Shown here piece by piece: positions 8,560 to 16,613 of a stretch of DNA of 44,062 nt. The notes beneath the pieces were generated by a model that was not told the DNA's origin, did not search any database, and saw only the letters and a list, made by a program, of their open reading frames with translations. The translations under genes and the position numbers were made by a program. Each line of letters opens with the position of its first letter. The stretch's first letter is position 1. Source of the stretch: Pseudomonadota bacterium (GTDB taxonomy: Bacteria > Pseudomonadota > Gammaproteobacteria > Acidiferrobacterales > UBA6901); NCBI GenBank assembly GCA_021783175.1, contig JAJXUF010000020.1:1-44062 (forward strand), written 5' to 3'.

Positions 8560-10050
8560 TTACTCTTTCGTGCCAAGCTGGATCGCTTTACTGACCAGGC
8601 CGTGCACGCTGCCAATCATGTCCATCGGGAACTTGTAATAGGGCAGAACCTTGGTGAACTGGCTCTTGCAGATGGCGCAAATCGCCGCAAGGTAGTTGAC
8701 CCCGTACTCCTCGACGACTTCATGCAGCGCCTGCATGCGCGGTTGCGCGCCTTTGACGCGCAGCTCCATGAGATCGTCGGTCAGCAATCCGCCGCCACCA
8801 CCGCAGCAGAATGTGTTTTCATGAATCGTGTCCGGTGCCATGTCGTGGAAATTGTTCACGCACGCCTTGATCACTGCGCGCGGAATGACGAACTGGCCAC
8901 CAGGCATCTTGCCCATGCGAGATGCGCGCGAAACATTGCACGAATCGTGGAAGGTAACGATTTTGTCGTCGTTCGCCGACTTGTCCAGCTTCAGAGCGCC
9001 GCGCTGGATAAGGTCATAAGTGAATTCGCAGATGTGCTGTGGTATCGGATAGCGGGGGTCCAGGAAGTCAAAGGGCCCGATCAGGGTATTCCAGAAGCTG
9101 TAAGCCACGCGCCAAGCGTGTCCGCATTCGCCGACGATGATGCGCTTGACTCCGAGGTCGAGCGCCGCTTCGCGGATGCGCAGGGCCACGCGATGCAGGT
9201 TGTCGTGATTGCCGATGAACATGGAGAAATTCGCGGCTTCGGACGCGTAGGAGCTGAGCGTCCAGCTGATACCGGCCTGATGGAACACCTTGCCATATCC
9301 GATGAGGCCGTCAATGTGCGGTTCGGCGAAGAAGTCGGCAGACGGCGTGATGAGAAGCACTTCGGCGCCTTTCACGTCGAGAGGGAATTTTACGTCAACA
9401 CCGGTTTCTTCCTTTACATCCTCTTCCAGGCCTTCCAGCGTGTTGCGCAGGGCCGGCTCAGGCAGGCCAAGATTGTTGCCAATCTTGTAGACCTTGCCGA
9501 TGATTTCGTTGCAGTACTTCTGGCCAACGCCAACTGTGTCCAAGATGTCGCGCGCCGCCATTGATATTTCGGCGGTGTCGATGCCGTAGGGGCAGTAGAC
9601 CGAGCAGCGGCGGCACTGGGAGCATTGATGAAAATAGCTGTACCAGTCGTCGAGCACTTCTTTGGTCATGTCGCGTGCGCCGACCAGCTTCGGGAAATAT
9701 TTTCCGGCGAAGGTGTAATAGCGGCGGTAAACACTGCGCAGCAGATCCTGGCGTGCGACCGGCATGTTTTTCGGATCGCTCGTGCCGAGATAGTAATGGC
9801 ACTTGTCGGTGCAGGCGCCGCACTTGACGCAGGAATCGAGGAACACCCGAAGCGCGCGTGATTCTTCCACGAGTTCGCCGAGTTTCTTGACGGCTACGCT
9901 TTCCCAGTTTTCCACCAGCTCGCCGGGGAAGCCGAGCGGAGCCTGAAGGTCCGGCTTGGCCACAAACGGCTTGCTGTGAGCCATCGTGCCGACCTGTACC
10001 AGCGGTATTACGGGATATTCACGCAGCGCAGGTGTTTCGAAATTTGCCAT
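8560..10050 (-). CDS. dsrK: DsrK, HdrD-like catalytic iron-sulfur subunit
   Basis: A 496-residue cytoplasmic protein related to HdrD of heterodisulfide reductase. Two [4Fe-4S] ferredoxin motifs, CVKCGACTDKCHYY (about 75-88) and CSQCRRCSVYCPYG (about 142-155), precede the CCG-type cysteine domain with HDSCNVSR and CCGGGGGLL, which in HdrB/D bind the noncubane cluster. In the dsr system DsrK is the proposed site of DsrC trisulfide/disulfide chemistry on the membrane complex. It lies 9 nt downstream of dsrM. Nothing in the sequence looks truncated or altered. Confidence 0.96.
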   Translation of the reverse strand: MANFETPALREYPVIPLVQVGTMAHSKPFVAKPDLQAPLGFPGELVENWESVAVKKLGELVEESRALRVFLDSCVKCGACTDKCHYYLGTSDPKNMPVARQDLLRSVYRRYYTFAGKYFPKLVGARDMTKEVLDDWYSYFHQCSQCRRCSVYCPYGIDTAEISMAARDILDTVGVGQKYCNEIIGKVYKIGNNLGLPEPALRNTLEGLEEDVKEETGVDVKFPLDVKGAEVLLITPSADFFAEPHIDGLIGYGKVFHQAGISWTLSSYASEAANFSMFIGNHDNLHRVALRIREAALDLGVKRIIVGECGHAWRVAYSFWNTLIGPFDFLDPRYPIPQHICEFTYDLIQRGALKLDKSANDDKIVTFHDSCNVSRASRMGKMPGGQFVIPRAVIKACVNNFHDMAPDTIHENTFCCGGGGGLLTDDLMELRVKGAQPRMQALHEVVEEYGVNYLAAICAICKSQFTKVLPYYKFPMDMIGSVHGLVSKAIQLGTKE

Positions 10051-10059
10051 GTCTTGAGC

Positions 10060-10800
10060 CTATCGACCGCCGGTGTTGTCCAGTTTTGCCGACCAGCCGG
10101 CAACGTGCCGGTGTTCGCGTGCGTTGTCGACCTGGTTGCGGGTCGGGCTGAAAAACACGCCTGGGGCGTGCAGCAGCTTGCTCACGGGAAACACGATCAT
10201 GAGCGTAGCGACCAGGGTCAGATGAACGAGCAGTTGAGGGTCGGGGGGGATTGGCTGCCAGTCGAAAAGCATGAGCCCGAGGAAAAACTGTTTCAGGCTG
10301 ATGATATCGGTATGGGCCACGAACTTCATATTAAGACCACTCAGGCCGATGCCTACCAGCAGAGCCAGCATGAGATGGTCGGAAAGGCTGCTGATGTAGC
10401 GCACGCGGTCGACCAGAAAGCGCCTGGCCCACAAACCGAGCAGGCCAAGCACCATCACGAAACCGGCATAGATGCCGAACGGCTGGACTAGTACCACCCA
10501 GCCCCACACCGGTTGTGTGAAGTATCTCAGGTGCCGCATCAATACGAGAACTAGGCCAAAATGGAACATGATGCCAAAAAGCCATATCCATTTGTTCGAC
10601 TTGAACAGGCTTTCAAATATCGTCACTTCCCGCAGCATCCTTCCCACGACACCCAATCGCGTTACTGGCGCAGGTGTCGTGGGGATCTTAAGCGGCGCAG
10701 GCGTGCGGGCGTACACATAAACCTTGTACGCCACGCCGCCAACGAGGATCGCGGTGGCCACGTAGAAGAGGACTGCATAGATCACCGTCAAAGCCGACAT
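10060..10800 (-). CDS. dsrM: DsrM, cytochrome b membrane subunit (NarI-like)
   Basis: A 246-residue membrane protein with about five hydrophobic segments, related to NarI, that binds heme b and exchanges electrons with the quinone pool while anchoring DsrK. I chose the ATG at 10800 (MSALTVIYAVLFYVATAILV), which follows GGGTGGA at ribosome-binding distance and puts TM1 at the N-terminus. The longer frame from 10854 would overlap the end of dsrC and add 18 polar residues. Gap to dsrC is 44 nt and to dsrK 9 nt. Confidence 0.94.
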   Translation of the reverse strand: MSALTVIYAVLFYVATAILVGGVAYKVYVYARTPAPLKIPTTPAPVTRLGVVGRMLREVTIFESLFKSNKWIWLFGIMFHFGLVLVLMRHLRYFTQPVWGWVVLVQPFGIYAGFVMVLGLLGLWARRFLVDRVRYISSLSDHLMLALLVGIGLSGLNMKFVAHTDIISLKQFFLGLMLFDWQPIPPDPQLLVHLTLVATLMIVFPVSKLLHAPGVFFSPTRNQVDNAREHRHVAGWSAKLDNTGGR

Positions 10801-10844
10801 CGATTCCACCCGTTGTCTCGAGTTGAGTTCGCTAGATCTTGCTG

Positions 10845-11177
10845 TTAGACGCAACCCGTAGGCTTCGGCAGGCCAGCGTACTTACAGGCCTGTTTCGCCG
10901 GTCCGTAGGGGAACAGTTCATAGAGGTACTTGCTGTTGCCCTTGTCCGGTCCGAGCTTCTTGCCAATCGCCTTGGTAAGAACGCGCACGGCGGGGGCAAT
11001 CTGGTATTCCTCGTAGTACTCACGCAGAAAGTTGATTACTTCCCAGTGGTTTTCCGACAAAGCACAGTTGTCCACCGTGGCCATCGCCTTGGCCAGATCC
11101 TCGTTCCAGTCGGAACGGTTGGTGAGGTATCCCTCTTCGTCAGTCTCGTAGCTCTGTCCGTTAACTTCGATAGCCAT
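10845..11177 (-). CDS. dsrC: DsrC, sulfur-carrier substrate protein
   Basis: A 110-residue DsrC/TusE protein. It ends in CKYAGLPKPTGCV with the two conserved redox cysteines C98 and C109 in the C-x10-C spacing of true DsrC (TusE has only the last one). It accepts persulfide sulfur from DsrEFH and delivers it to DsrAB; the resulting DsrC trisulfide or disulfide is processed by DsrMKJOP. A third Cys, C38, is not part of the known active arm. It lies 33 nt downstream of dsrH with a GAGGA ribosome binding site. Confidence 0.97.
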   Translation of the reverse strand: MAIEVNGQSYETDEEGYLTNRSDWNEDLAKAMATVDNCALSENHWEVINFLREYYEEYQIAPAVRVLTKAIGKKLGPDKGNSKYLYELFPYGPAKQACKYAGLPKPTGCV

Positions 11178-11210
11178 TGTCGTTTCCTCGTCTGTTTAAC
11201 AGGTATTGCA

Positions 11211-11516
11211 CTACAACCAGGATTGTACGGTACGATATTCCGCGACCAGGTCGACGAAACCGCCGTAGTCCACCATCTTGATGCCGTCGATGGCGCGGTC
11301 CTGCATGCCGCGCGCCTCAATATCAGGGTAAAGCGCATAGATCGCGACGCTTTTCATCGCCTGCTTAACCTTGTCAGTCATGGCAGTGCCGGCGATGGCG
11401 CCGTATACACCGTCTTCGATCAGCAAAATGGCACTTCCCTTCGCTGCGCTTGCGTATTGCAGGCAGCGTTCGAGCGTATTCTTGTCGAACGGGGATTTGT
11501 TCACTGTATGCAGCAT
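11211..11516 (-). CDS. dsrH: DsrH, subunit of the DsrEFH sulfurtransferase
   Basis: A 101-residue TusB-like protein. The conserved cysteine of DsrH is C18 (NTLERCLQYA). The cytoplasmic DsrE2F2H2 hexamer relays sulfane sulfur to DsrC, and the gene order E-F-H-C here matches that function. It starts 13 nt after dsrF with a GGAG ribosome binding site. Confidence 0.93.
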   Translation of the reverse strand: MLHTVNKSPFDKNTLERCLQYASAAKGSAILLIEDGVYGAIAGTAMTDKVKQAMKSVAIYALYPDIEARGMQDRAIDGIKMVDYGGFVDLVAEYRTVQSWL

Positions 11517-11529
11517 GCGTTGTTCTCCG

Positions 11530-11937
11530 TCAAAAGCTCAGCACGACGTCTTGCTGTTCCATGAGCTCTGCCATTTCAGAGGCCGAGACCACGGTCACAG
11601 GGACGAGCAAATCCTTGTCGGTCAGGCCACGCGCGGCAAGGGATTCCTTTTCCACATAGAGTTTTTCGATGTCGTAGCCTTCCAGAGCGCGGTAGGTAGG
11701 CGAGAAATTCTTAACATCGATGCCCTTGGTGTGCTGGCCCTTTACGATCTGGTATACCCCGTCGTCGAGGAACGCCAGGCTCACGTCCTGGTCGAACGCA
11801 GCGGCAATCAGTACCACTTCAAGGGATTCAAGGGCGTAGATGGTGCCGTAAGGGGCCTTGCGATTTACGTAAATAAATTTCTTTACGACTCCGCTGGTGT
11901 CTTCGCCCATTTCAACGCCGCCAGTAGTTTCGGTCAT
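11530..11937 (-). CDS. dsrF: DsrF, subunit of the DsrEFH sulfurtransferase
   Basis: A 135-residue TusC-like protein containing no cysteine, as expected for the structural, non-catalytic subunit of DsrEFH. A motif PYGTIYALESLEVVLIAA (about 29-46) is typical of the DsrE/F fold. It starts 27 nt after dsrE with a GGAGG ribosome binding site 5 nt from the ATG. Confidence 0.93.
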   Translation of the reverse strand: MTETTGGVEMGEDTSGVVKKFIYVNRKAPYGTIYALESLEVVLIAAAFDQDVSLAFLDDGVYQIVKGQHTKGIDVKNFSPTYRALEGYDIEKLYVEKESLAARGLTDKDLLVPVTVVSASEMAELMEQQDVVLSF

Positions 11938-11964
11938 ATCAGCCTCCAGTCGATATAGGTCGCG

Positions 11965-12324
11965 TTAGTCGCCGAATACGACCAAGCGATCAGCCTGGAT
12001 GCCGGATTCGATCAGTTGTCCGAGACCCGAGATGCGGAATCCTTCAGCCAGATTTTCGTCACGAATGCCACGACGCAAAGCGGCTGCCACGCACACGACC
12101 AGATCGATCTTGTGGTCAGCGGCAAGCTTGCTCCAGCGGCTTACGATGTTGCGATCATCCTGCGGCGGTTCCGTCAGGCGGGTCGAGTTATTGACCCCAT
12201 CATGATAGAAGAAGACACGATGAATCTTGTGTCCCTTTTCCAGTGCTGCCTTGGCGAAAAGGTATGCCGTATCCGACGCTTCGTGCGTGTACGGGCCTTC
12301 ATTCACCAGAATGCCGAACTTCAT
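11965..12324 (-). CDS. dsrE: DsrE, catalytic sulfurtransferase subunit
   Basis: A 119-residue TusD-like protein. The sulfur-binding cysteine C78 lies in DLVVCVAAALRRG, at the same position as the active-site Cys78 of Allochromatium DsrE. It is the first gene after a 293-nt gap from dsrB. That gap carries a strong hairpin (12576-12611) and an FNR-like box with a -10 hexamer (12514-12556), so dsrE probably heads its own transcript dsrEFHCMKLJOPNR-lpd. A GGGGGA ribosome binding site is 8 nt from the ATG. Confidence 0.95.
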   Translation of the reverse strand: MKFGILVNEGPYTHEASDTAYLFAKAALEKGHKIHRVFFYHDGVNNSTRLTEPPQDDRNIVSRWSKLAADHKIDLVVCVAAALRRGIRDENLAEGFRISGLGQLIESGIQADRLVVFGD

Positions 12325-12513
12325 CGATTACATCCCCCTTGTAGGTTTTGTCTCAACTTACGGCGCACCGCACTGACTTGCAGGGTCCGGCGCTAACTCA
12401 ACTGCCGTCCCGTCCGTCCCGGACAGGGGAGTACCGCAACTTCCTGTTCCATCAAAATCGGCCAGTCTACAACCTAACCAGATTTGCCAGCCGCTTTTCA
12501 GCAAAGTGCCGGG

Positions 12514-12556
12514 ATTCTACGCGTTAGTAACGGAAATCGTGATTGATCCAGGTCAA
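12514..12556 (-). promoter_or_regulatory. FNR/Dnr-like box and -10 element upstream of dsrE
   Basis: On the plus strand 12543-12556 reads TTGATCCAGGTCAA, one mismatch from the consensus TTGAT-N4-ATCAA. On the minus strand, TAGAAT (12519-12514) is a 5/6 match to the sigma-70 -10 hexamer. The box centre is 33 nt upstream of the hexamer centre, the arrangement of a class II FNR/CRP-activated promoter. Predicted transcription start is near 12507, giving a leader of about 183 nt to dsrE. Confidence 0.6.
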
Positions 12557-12575
12557 TACGCCACGTTCTAGGGGC

Positions 12576-12611
12576 TGTATCCGGCCCAGCCATTTGGCCG
12601 GGCCGGATACA
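12576..12611 (-). terminator. 12-bp perfect hairpin directly after dsrB
   Basis: TGTATCCGGCCC (12576-12587) and GGGCCGGATACA (12600-12611) are perfect reverse complements around a 12-nt loop. The stem begins 6 nt beyond the dsrB stop codon. No U-tract follows on the minus strand, so it may be an RNA-stabilising or processing hairpin, or a partial terminator, rather than a strict intrinsic terminator. Either way it separates dsrAB from dsrEFH in the message. Confidence 0.75.
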
Positions 12612-12617
12612 TCGCGA

Positions 12618-13709
12618 TTAGAAGCGGATATGCGTGGAAGCATTCAGCGTATAACGCGACCCGCGCCAGGTGTCGATGTGGAACTTGGTGAACGGCAGGC
12701 CGGTCAGCTCGAAGAATCTCGGCCAGCCGATGCGCGTCACCCAGTCACCGACGCGTTCCCAATCTTTTGCGTCTTCTTTGTAGACGCGCAGGATCGTCTT
12801 AACGATGGCCGCAGCTTCCGGCCAGCGTGGCGGGTTGTTGGGTATGCCGGCAGCCACAAGCTTGTGGAACATGGGTTTGCTGCGGGCATTGGAATTCTTG
12901 CCGCCAACCCAGATCGCAAGCTTGGAATGCTCAGGATCGTTGATCTGCATGGGCGGGCAGGGCGGATAGCAGGCGCCGCAGCAGATACACTTCTTCTCGT
13001 CCACTTCGAGCGACGGCTTGCCGTTAACCATGGCCGGGCGGATGGCCGCCACGGGGCAGCGTGCCACGACCGAAGGACGCTCGCACACGTTGGCCACGAG
13101 ATCGTGGTTGATCTTGGGCGGCTTGGTGTGCTGGATGTTGATGGCGATGTCCGCCTGCCCACCGCAGTTGATCTGGCAGCAGGATGTGGACAACCTGACC
13201 CGATTTGGCATCTGCTCGCTGATGTAGTCTTTGTACAATTCATCCATCAGCGATTTAACGACACCGGACGCGTCGCTGCCCGGAATATCGCAGTGCAACC
13301 AGCCCTGGGTGTGGGAAATCATGGATACAGAATTCCCCGTGCCGCCAACGGGAAATCCCTCTTGCGTGAGCTTTTCGATCAAGGCTTGGGCCTTGGCGAA
13401 CGAACTTACCATAAACTCAATATTGCTGCGGATCGTGAAGCGAACGTAGCCTTCCGCATGCTTGTCTGCAATATCACAAAGCTTCCGTATCGTGTGCACG
13501 TCCATCTGGCGCTGCGTTCCGGCGCGCACTGTCCAGATCTCATCTCCACTTTGTGCAACATGATGCAGAACACCCGGACGCGGCCTATCGTGCCAAGCCC
13601 ATTGACCATAGTTTCGACGCATGAGCGGATGCATATACTGGATGTGATCAGGCACGCCGCTTTCAATAGCCGCGCGCTGCTTGTTACCCGTTGTCTGGGC
13701 CGATGTCAT
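12618..13709 (-). CDS. dsrB: Reverse dissimilatory sulfite reductase beta subunit
   Basis: A 363-residue siroheme/Fe-S protein, partner of DsrA in the alpha2beta2 enzyme. In the oxidative direction the enzyme converts DsrC-bound sulfur to sulfite-level products. Cofactor cysteines are visible in LSTSCCQINCGG (about 178-189). A ferredoxin-like domain follows, with CPVAAIRPAMVNGKPS and CICCGACYPPCPP for [4Fe-4S] binding. It lies 42 nt downstream of dsrA, with GAGG 8 nt before the ATG. It is followed at once by the strong hairpin at 12576-12611. Confidence 0.97.
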   Translation of the reverse strand: MTSAQTTGNKQRAAIESGVPDHIQYMHPLMRRNYGQWAWHDRPRPGVLHHVAQSGDEIWTVRAGTQRQMDVHTIRKLCDIADKHAEGYVRFTIRSNIEFMVSSFAKAQALIEKLTQEGFPVGGTGNSVSMISHTQGWLHCDIPGSDASGVVKSLMDELYKDYISEQMPNRVRLSTSCCQINCGGQADIAINIQHTKPPKINHDLVANVCERPSVVARCPVAAIRPAMVNGKPSLEVDEKKCICCGACYPPCPPMQINDPEHSKLAIWVGGKNSNARSKPMFHKLVAAGIPNNPPRWPEAAAIVKTILRVYKEDAKDWERVGDWVTRIGWPRFFELTGLPFTKFHIDTWRGSRYTLNASTHIRF

Positions 13710-13751
13710 CTGATAATCCTCACTTCGTTTCGTCGACTGGTAGGTCTCATT

Positions 13752-14987
13752 TCACTTTGCAGTAGCAGCCTTGCGTTGATTCCATTTCTCTGCTTCCTCG
13801 CTCCAGTCGTCAGTTCGGATGAAAGGATTCGTCCGCGGATGCGCAAGCATTGCGGGATCCGGTTCGATACCGATGCCTTCCAGAAAATTTCCAAGACCGA
13901 TGCGCTCAATTGTCTCACCACAACGCTCGTGCTCAAGCGCGTTTTCGGCCCAGAAATCAATAATGTTGTGCGCCAAACTGACGATTTTGGCAAAGTCATC
14001 GTCCGATTCGAGTTTCATGAACGGGACGACCACTACCCCCAATAGGTCTCCAATCTTAAGCGTGCGTTTTCCGCCCAGAAGTATGGTTACGCCACGATCT
14101 TTGCCTGGTGACAGAGCTTTAGTCATGACGTTAATGCAGTGCATGCAACGGACGCAATTCCGATTGTCGATGTCCAGCGTATCGTCTGACTTGAGTTTCA
14201 GGGCCTGCGTCGGACAACGCGTTATTACGTTGTCGATGACGTAATCTCGGCCCTTGGAAGCAACAAACTTTTTTACTTCATCCTGTTTTACCTGGATGTC
14301 GTCACGCCACGTACCAATCACCGCCATGTCCGATCGCTGAATCGAATTCATGCAGTCGTTCGGGCAGCCGGAAAACTTGAACTTGAACTTGTATGGCAAC
14401 GCCGGTCGATGAAGGTCGTCAACAAAATCGTTCATGACAGTGCGGTGCGCCCGACCTTCGTCGTAACAGGAGTGTTCGCAACGCGCATGCCCGACACAAG
14501 ACATGGAAGTGCGCACTGAAGGTCCGGCGCCACCCATGTCGAATCCAAGCTCGTTTATTTCGTCGAACGCGACCTGGACGTTTTCCGTGGTGCAACCCTG
14601 CAGCATGATATCGCCGCTCTGCCCGTGCAGCGCGATTAAGCCGGAACCGTGCTTTTCCCAGATATCGCAAAATTTGCGCAATATGCTGGTGTCATAGTGC
14701 ATACCGGGTGGCGGCATGATGCGAAGCGTATGAAATTCGGCCGATACCGGAAAACGCTCCGCGATTTCGGAAAACCGCGGAATCACTCCGCCGCCGTAGC
14801 CGATAACACTGGCTGTTCCGCCCTTCCAGTAGCCCTTGCGGGTTTCATAGGAGTACTCCAGCTGCCCCACCAAGTCGACCATCATGTCTTTGTCTTTCGC
14901 GAGTCTCTTGAGCCCGGTCACGAAACTTGGCCACGGACCGGTCTCCAACTGGTCGAGCATCGGCGTGTCATACATCTTTTTTGTCAC
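13752..14987 (-). CDS. dsrA: Reverse dissimilatory sulfite reductase alpha subunit
   Basis: A 411-residue catalytic subunit. Siroheme-[4Fe-4S] ligands appear as C-x5-C (CVGHARC, 164-170) and C-x3-C (CPNDC, 208-212). A ferredoxin domain with TRCPTQAL and CVRCMHCINV lies near residues 260-290. The N-terminus has MLDQLETGPWPSFV, a DsrA hallmark. I place the start at a GTG at 14987, 7 nt after GAGGAG (15000-14995), giving a length close to the 417 residues of Allochromatium DsrA. The open frame extends upstream to 15074, but that stretch lacks a ribosome binding site and family similarity. It heads the cluster, about 155 nt downstream of an FNR-type box. Confidence 0.97.
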   Translation of the reverse strand: MTKKMYDTPMLDQLETGPWPSFVTGLKRLAKDKDMMVDLVGQLEYSYETRKGYWKGGTASVIGYGGGVIPRFSEIAERFPVSAEFHTLRIMPPPGMHYDTSILRKFCDIWEKHGSGLIALHGQSGDIMLQGCTTENVQVAFDEINELGFDMGGAGPSVRTSMSCVGHARCEHSCYDEGRAHRTVMNDFVDDLHRPALPYKFKFKFSGCPNDCMNSIQRSDMAVIGTWRDDIQVKQDEVKKFVASKGRDYVIDNVITRCPTQALKLKSDDTLDIDNRNCVRCMHCINVMTKALSPGKDRGVTILLGGKRTLKIGDLLGVVVVPFMKLESDDDFAKIVSLAHNIIDFWAENALEHERCGETIERIGLGNFLEGIGIEPDPAMLAHPRTNPFIRTDDWSEEAEKWNQRKAATAK

Positions 14988-15000
14988 AATGATTCTCCTC

Positions 15001-15417
15001 GCTTCACGAGCGTTGATTGCTTTGAAGACATCGGATAATTCGTTGGGCAAACGGCGATATTTGCTTTGATACAACCGAGCCCAGCTTTGATTAAGTCGTC
15101 GGCTGGGACGTTAGCGAAGCGACCTTGTGGAGTGATTGATCCAGATCAAGTGATCTGCAGAAGATCGCGCATTCTAGGGATAGACGCGGACATCTCTTTC
15201 GGGATATGGGGGCCCTGTCGTCGAGTTGTTGCGTCTAAAGAAATAACCGGCAACCTGCGGTCTCGCTGGGGAAATATCCGGTTTTGCCGCAATGAAACGG
15301 CACACTGGCGGGATGAACCGTACGCCGCCGGCAGTAAGACTGCGGTGCCCCTAAGCGACTCCGCCAGCAAGAGGCAGATCACCGCCGGACGGATCCGAAC
15401 CGGCGCGTTGATGCGCC
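15001..15417. other. Intergenic region upstream of dsrA, promoter region
   Basis: This 417-nt gap between ubiE and dsrA (both minus strand) contains the perfect FNR/Dnr-like palindrome at 15136-15149 and the dsrA leader. Next to the ubiE stop is a short hairpin, ggcgc (15402-15406) / gcgcc (15413-15417), without a U-tract. No protein-coding frame with a ribosome binding site was seen in the rest. Confidence 0.6.
15108..15149 (-). promoter_or_regulatory. Perfect FNR/Dnr-type box and -10-like element upstream of dsrA
   Basis: TTGATCCAGATCAA at 15136-15149 is an exact match to the FNR/Dnr consensus TTGAT-N4-ATCAA. On the minus strand TAACGT (15113-15108) keeps the three most important -10 bases (T1, A2, T6), and its centre is 32 nt from the box centre, the class II activator spacing. 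This predicts transcription start near 15101 and a leader of about 115 nt before the dsrA GTG. Confidence 0.65.
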
Positions 15418-16185
15418 TTATCTCGGCTTGGTGCCAAGATATTCAGAAAAGATGCCGAGTTCTGCATGACGTTCTACATTGCTGAATCCGGCGCGCTCGA
15501 GCGCGCCAAGAATCAGTTCTGGCGGAACACAGGCGGCAATGGTGTCCCAATAATAGGCCCAAAGACGCTCCGTTTCGCGGTTCCTTGCGATGACCCGGGT
15601 CAGGGCCGGAACGATCCACTTCATATATATGCGCAACAGGGAAAGGGCCACCTTACTGCGAGGGCGGGTGATCTCGAGCAGACAAACCCGGCCCCCGGGC
15701 GCCAGGACGCGGAAGTATTCCCGAAAAACGGCGTCGATATCACTGACATGGCGCAATGCATAACCCATGCTCAGAAAGTCGAAACTTGCAGCTCGCACTG
15801 GCAGTAATTCGGCCCGCCCGAGGATGACCGCTATCGGCAACGTACGTCTTGCCTCACTGACCATGCCAACGCTTGGGTCGAGACCGGTGACCTGACCCGA
15901 TTCTCCTGCAAGCGCGATGGCCTCGCGCGTCACGAGACCGGTGCCCATTGCGACATCCAGCACCCTCATGCCGGCGGTGAGCCCGGCACGACCCAGCGCG
16001 CGGCGCCGATACCACGCACCGGATCCAAACGCCATGAGCCGCTCGACCCGATCATAGTCCGGGGCAGTATGGTTGAAGATGTCACGCACAAATTCTCGCC
16101 GCTGCTCGGGATCGGCGTAGTATTCGTCGAGGGGCGGATGAGGGCGTAGCGCTGAAGACCCTGACGAGGCAGCTTGTTCTTTCAT
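15418..16185 (-). CDS. ubiE: UbiE/MenG-like quinone C-methyltransferase
   Basis: A 255-residue class I SAM-dependent methyltransferase. The region EFVRDIFNHTAPDYDRVERLMAF (residues about 30-52) and SAM motif I, VLDVAMGTGLVTREA (about 75-89), are typical of the UbiE/COQ5 family. ALRHVSDIDAVFREYFRVLAPGG carries the post-motif II region. The likely role is C-methylation of a demethylated ubiquinone or menaquinone precursor at the membrane face. It is codirectional with dsrA but 430 nt upstream, beyond a separate dsrA promoter. Motif I has AMGTG rather than the usual GxGTG, so another quinone or polyketide-like substrate is possible. The ribosome binding site is weak. Confidence 0.75.
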   Translation of the reverse strand: MKEQAASSGSSALRPHPPLDEYYADPEQRREFVRDIFNHTAPDYDRVERLMAFGSGAWYRRRALGRAGLTAGMRVLDVAMGTGLVTREAIALAGESGQVTGLDPSVGMVSEARRTLPIAVILGRAELLPVRAASFDFLSMGYALRHVSDIDAVFREYFRVLAPGGRVCLLEITRPRSKVALSLLRIYMKWIVPALTRVIARNRETERLWAYYWDTIAACVPPELILGALERAGFSNVERHAELGIFSEYLGTKPR

Positions 16186-16613
16186 GCTGTCACTATAGCA
16201 GAACCCGCACCACTATCCGAACTGTCCGCGACGCGTAGGTCGGTAATCAGGCAGGGTCCTGACCAGCAAGGTTTCGCCACTAAAGCGCGATTGCCGGCCT
16301 TCGGTCGATCGGTTTCGGTCTCCAATGCGCAATAAATAATATGTCTCCCCTTACGGCAGCGAAGTTTACGAACGGCGATCCGGGCCCATATTAGTTAGCG
16401 CTTATGTTTGCCGGAAATGAAAGCCCTGGCGGAAAATCCCCTCGGCTCGCTTGCAGCCTGGCCAAGCTCCGGCTTCCAGGCAGGGCGCTGCAATCTTGCT
16501 TCCCGACAACCACAAACAGAAAAGTGAAGCCAAAGCTACAAAAGCGACTGCCAGCACTGGGATTGTGATGCTGCGATAAATGTGGCAGTCTCCCGGCCAC
16601 GGAGCATTATGGA
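16186..16613. other. Divergent promoter region between ubiE and the SCO1 gene
   Basis: A 428-nt gap between divergently transcribed genes. A minus-strand frame ending near 16402 has one hydrophobic stretch (ITIPVLAVAFVALASLFCLW) but no usable start codon with a ribosome binding site, so it is not called. AT-rich stretches near 16330 (gcaataaataatatg) may hold promoter elements. Confidence 0.4.

Larger units (their letters stand above)
12325..12617. other. dsrB-dsrE intergenic regulatory region
   Basis: This 293-nt gap is the widest within the dsr cluster. From the dsrB side it holds a 12-bp perfect inverted repeat, an FNR/Dnr-like half-palindrome, a TAGAAT hexamer and a leader of about 183 nt before dsrE. 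No gene is seen. The leader contains GC-rich inverted stretches near 12410-12435 (gtcccgtccgtcccggac), but no riboswitch class was recognised. Confidence 0.7.

Noticed and set aside
3931..9564. Long plus-strand frames opposite dsrP, dsrL and dsrK (up to 393 codons)
   Set aside because: The minus strand carries strongly recognisable dsr genes; the antisense frames have no motifs and low-complexity composition.
12543..14045. 500-codon plus-strand frame antisense to dsrB/dsrA
   Set aside because: Sequence is a high-GC shadow of well-conserved dsr coding on the other strand, with no ribosome binding site or family match.
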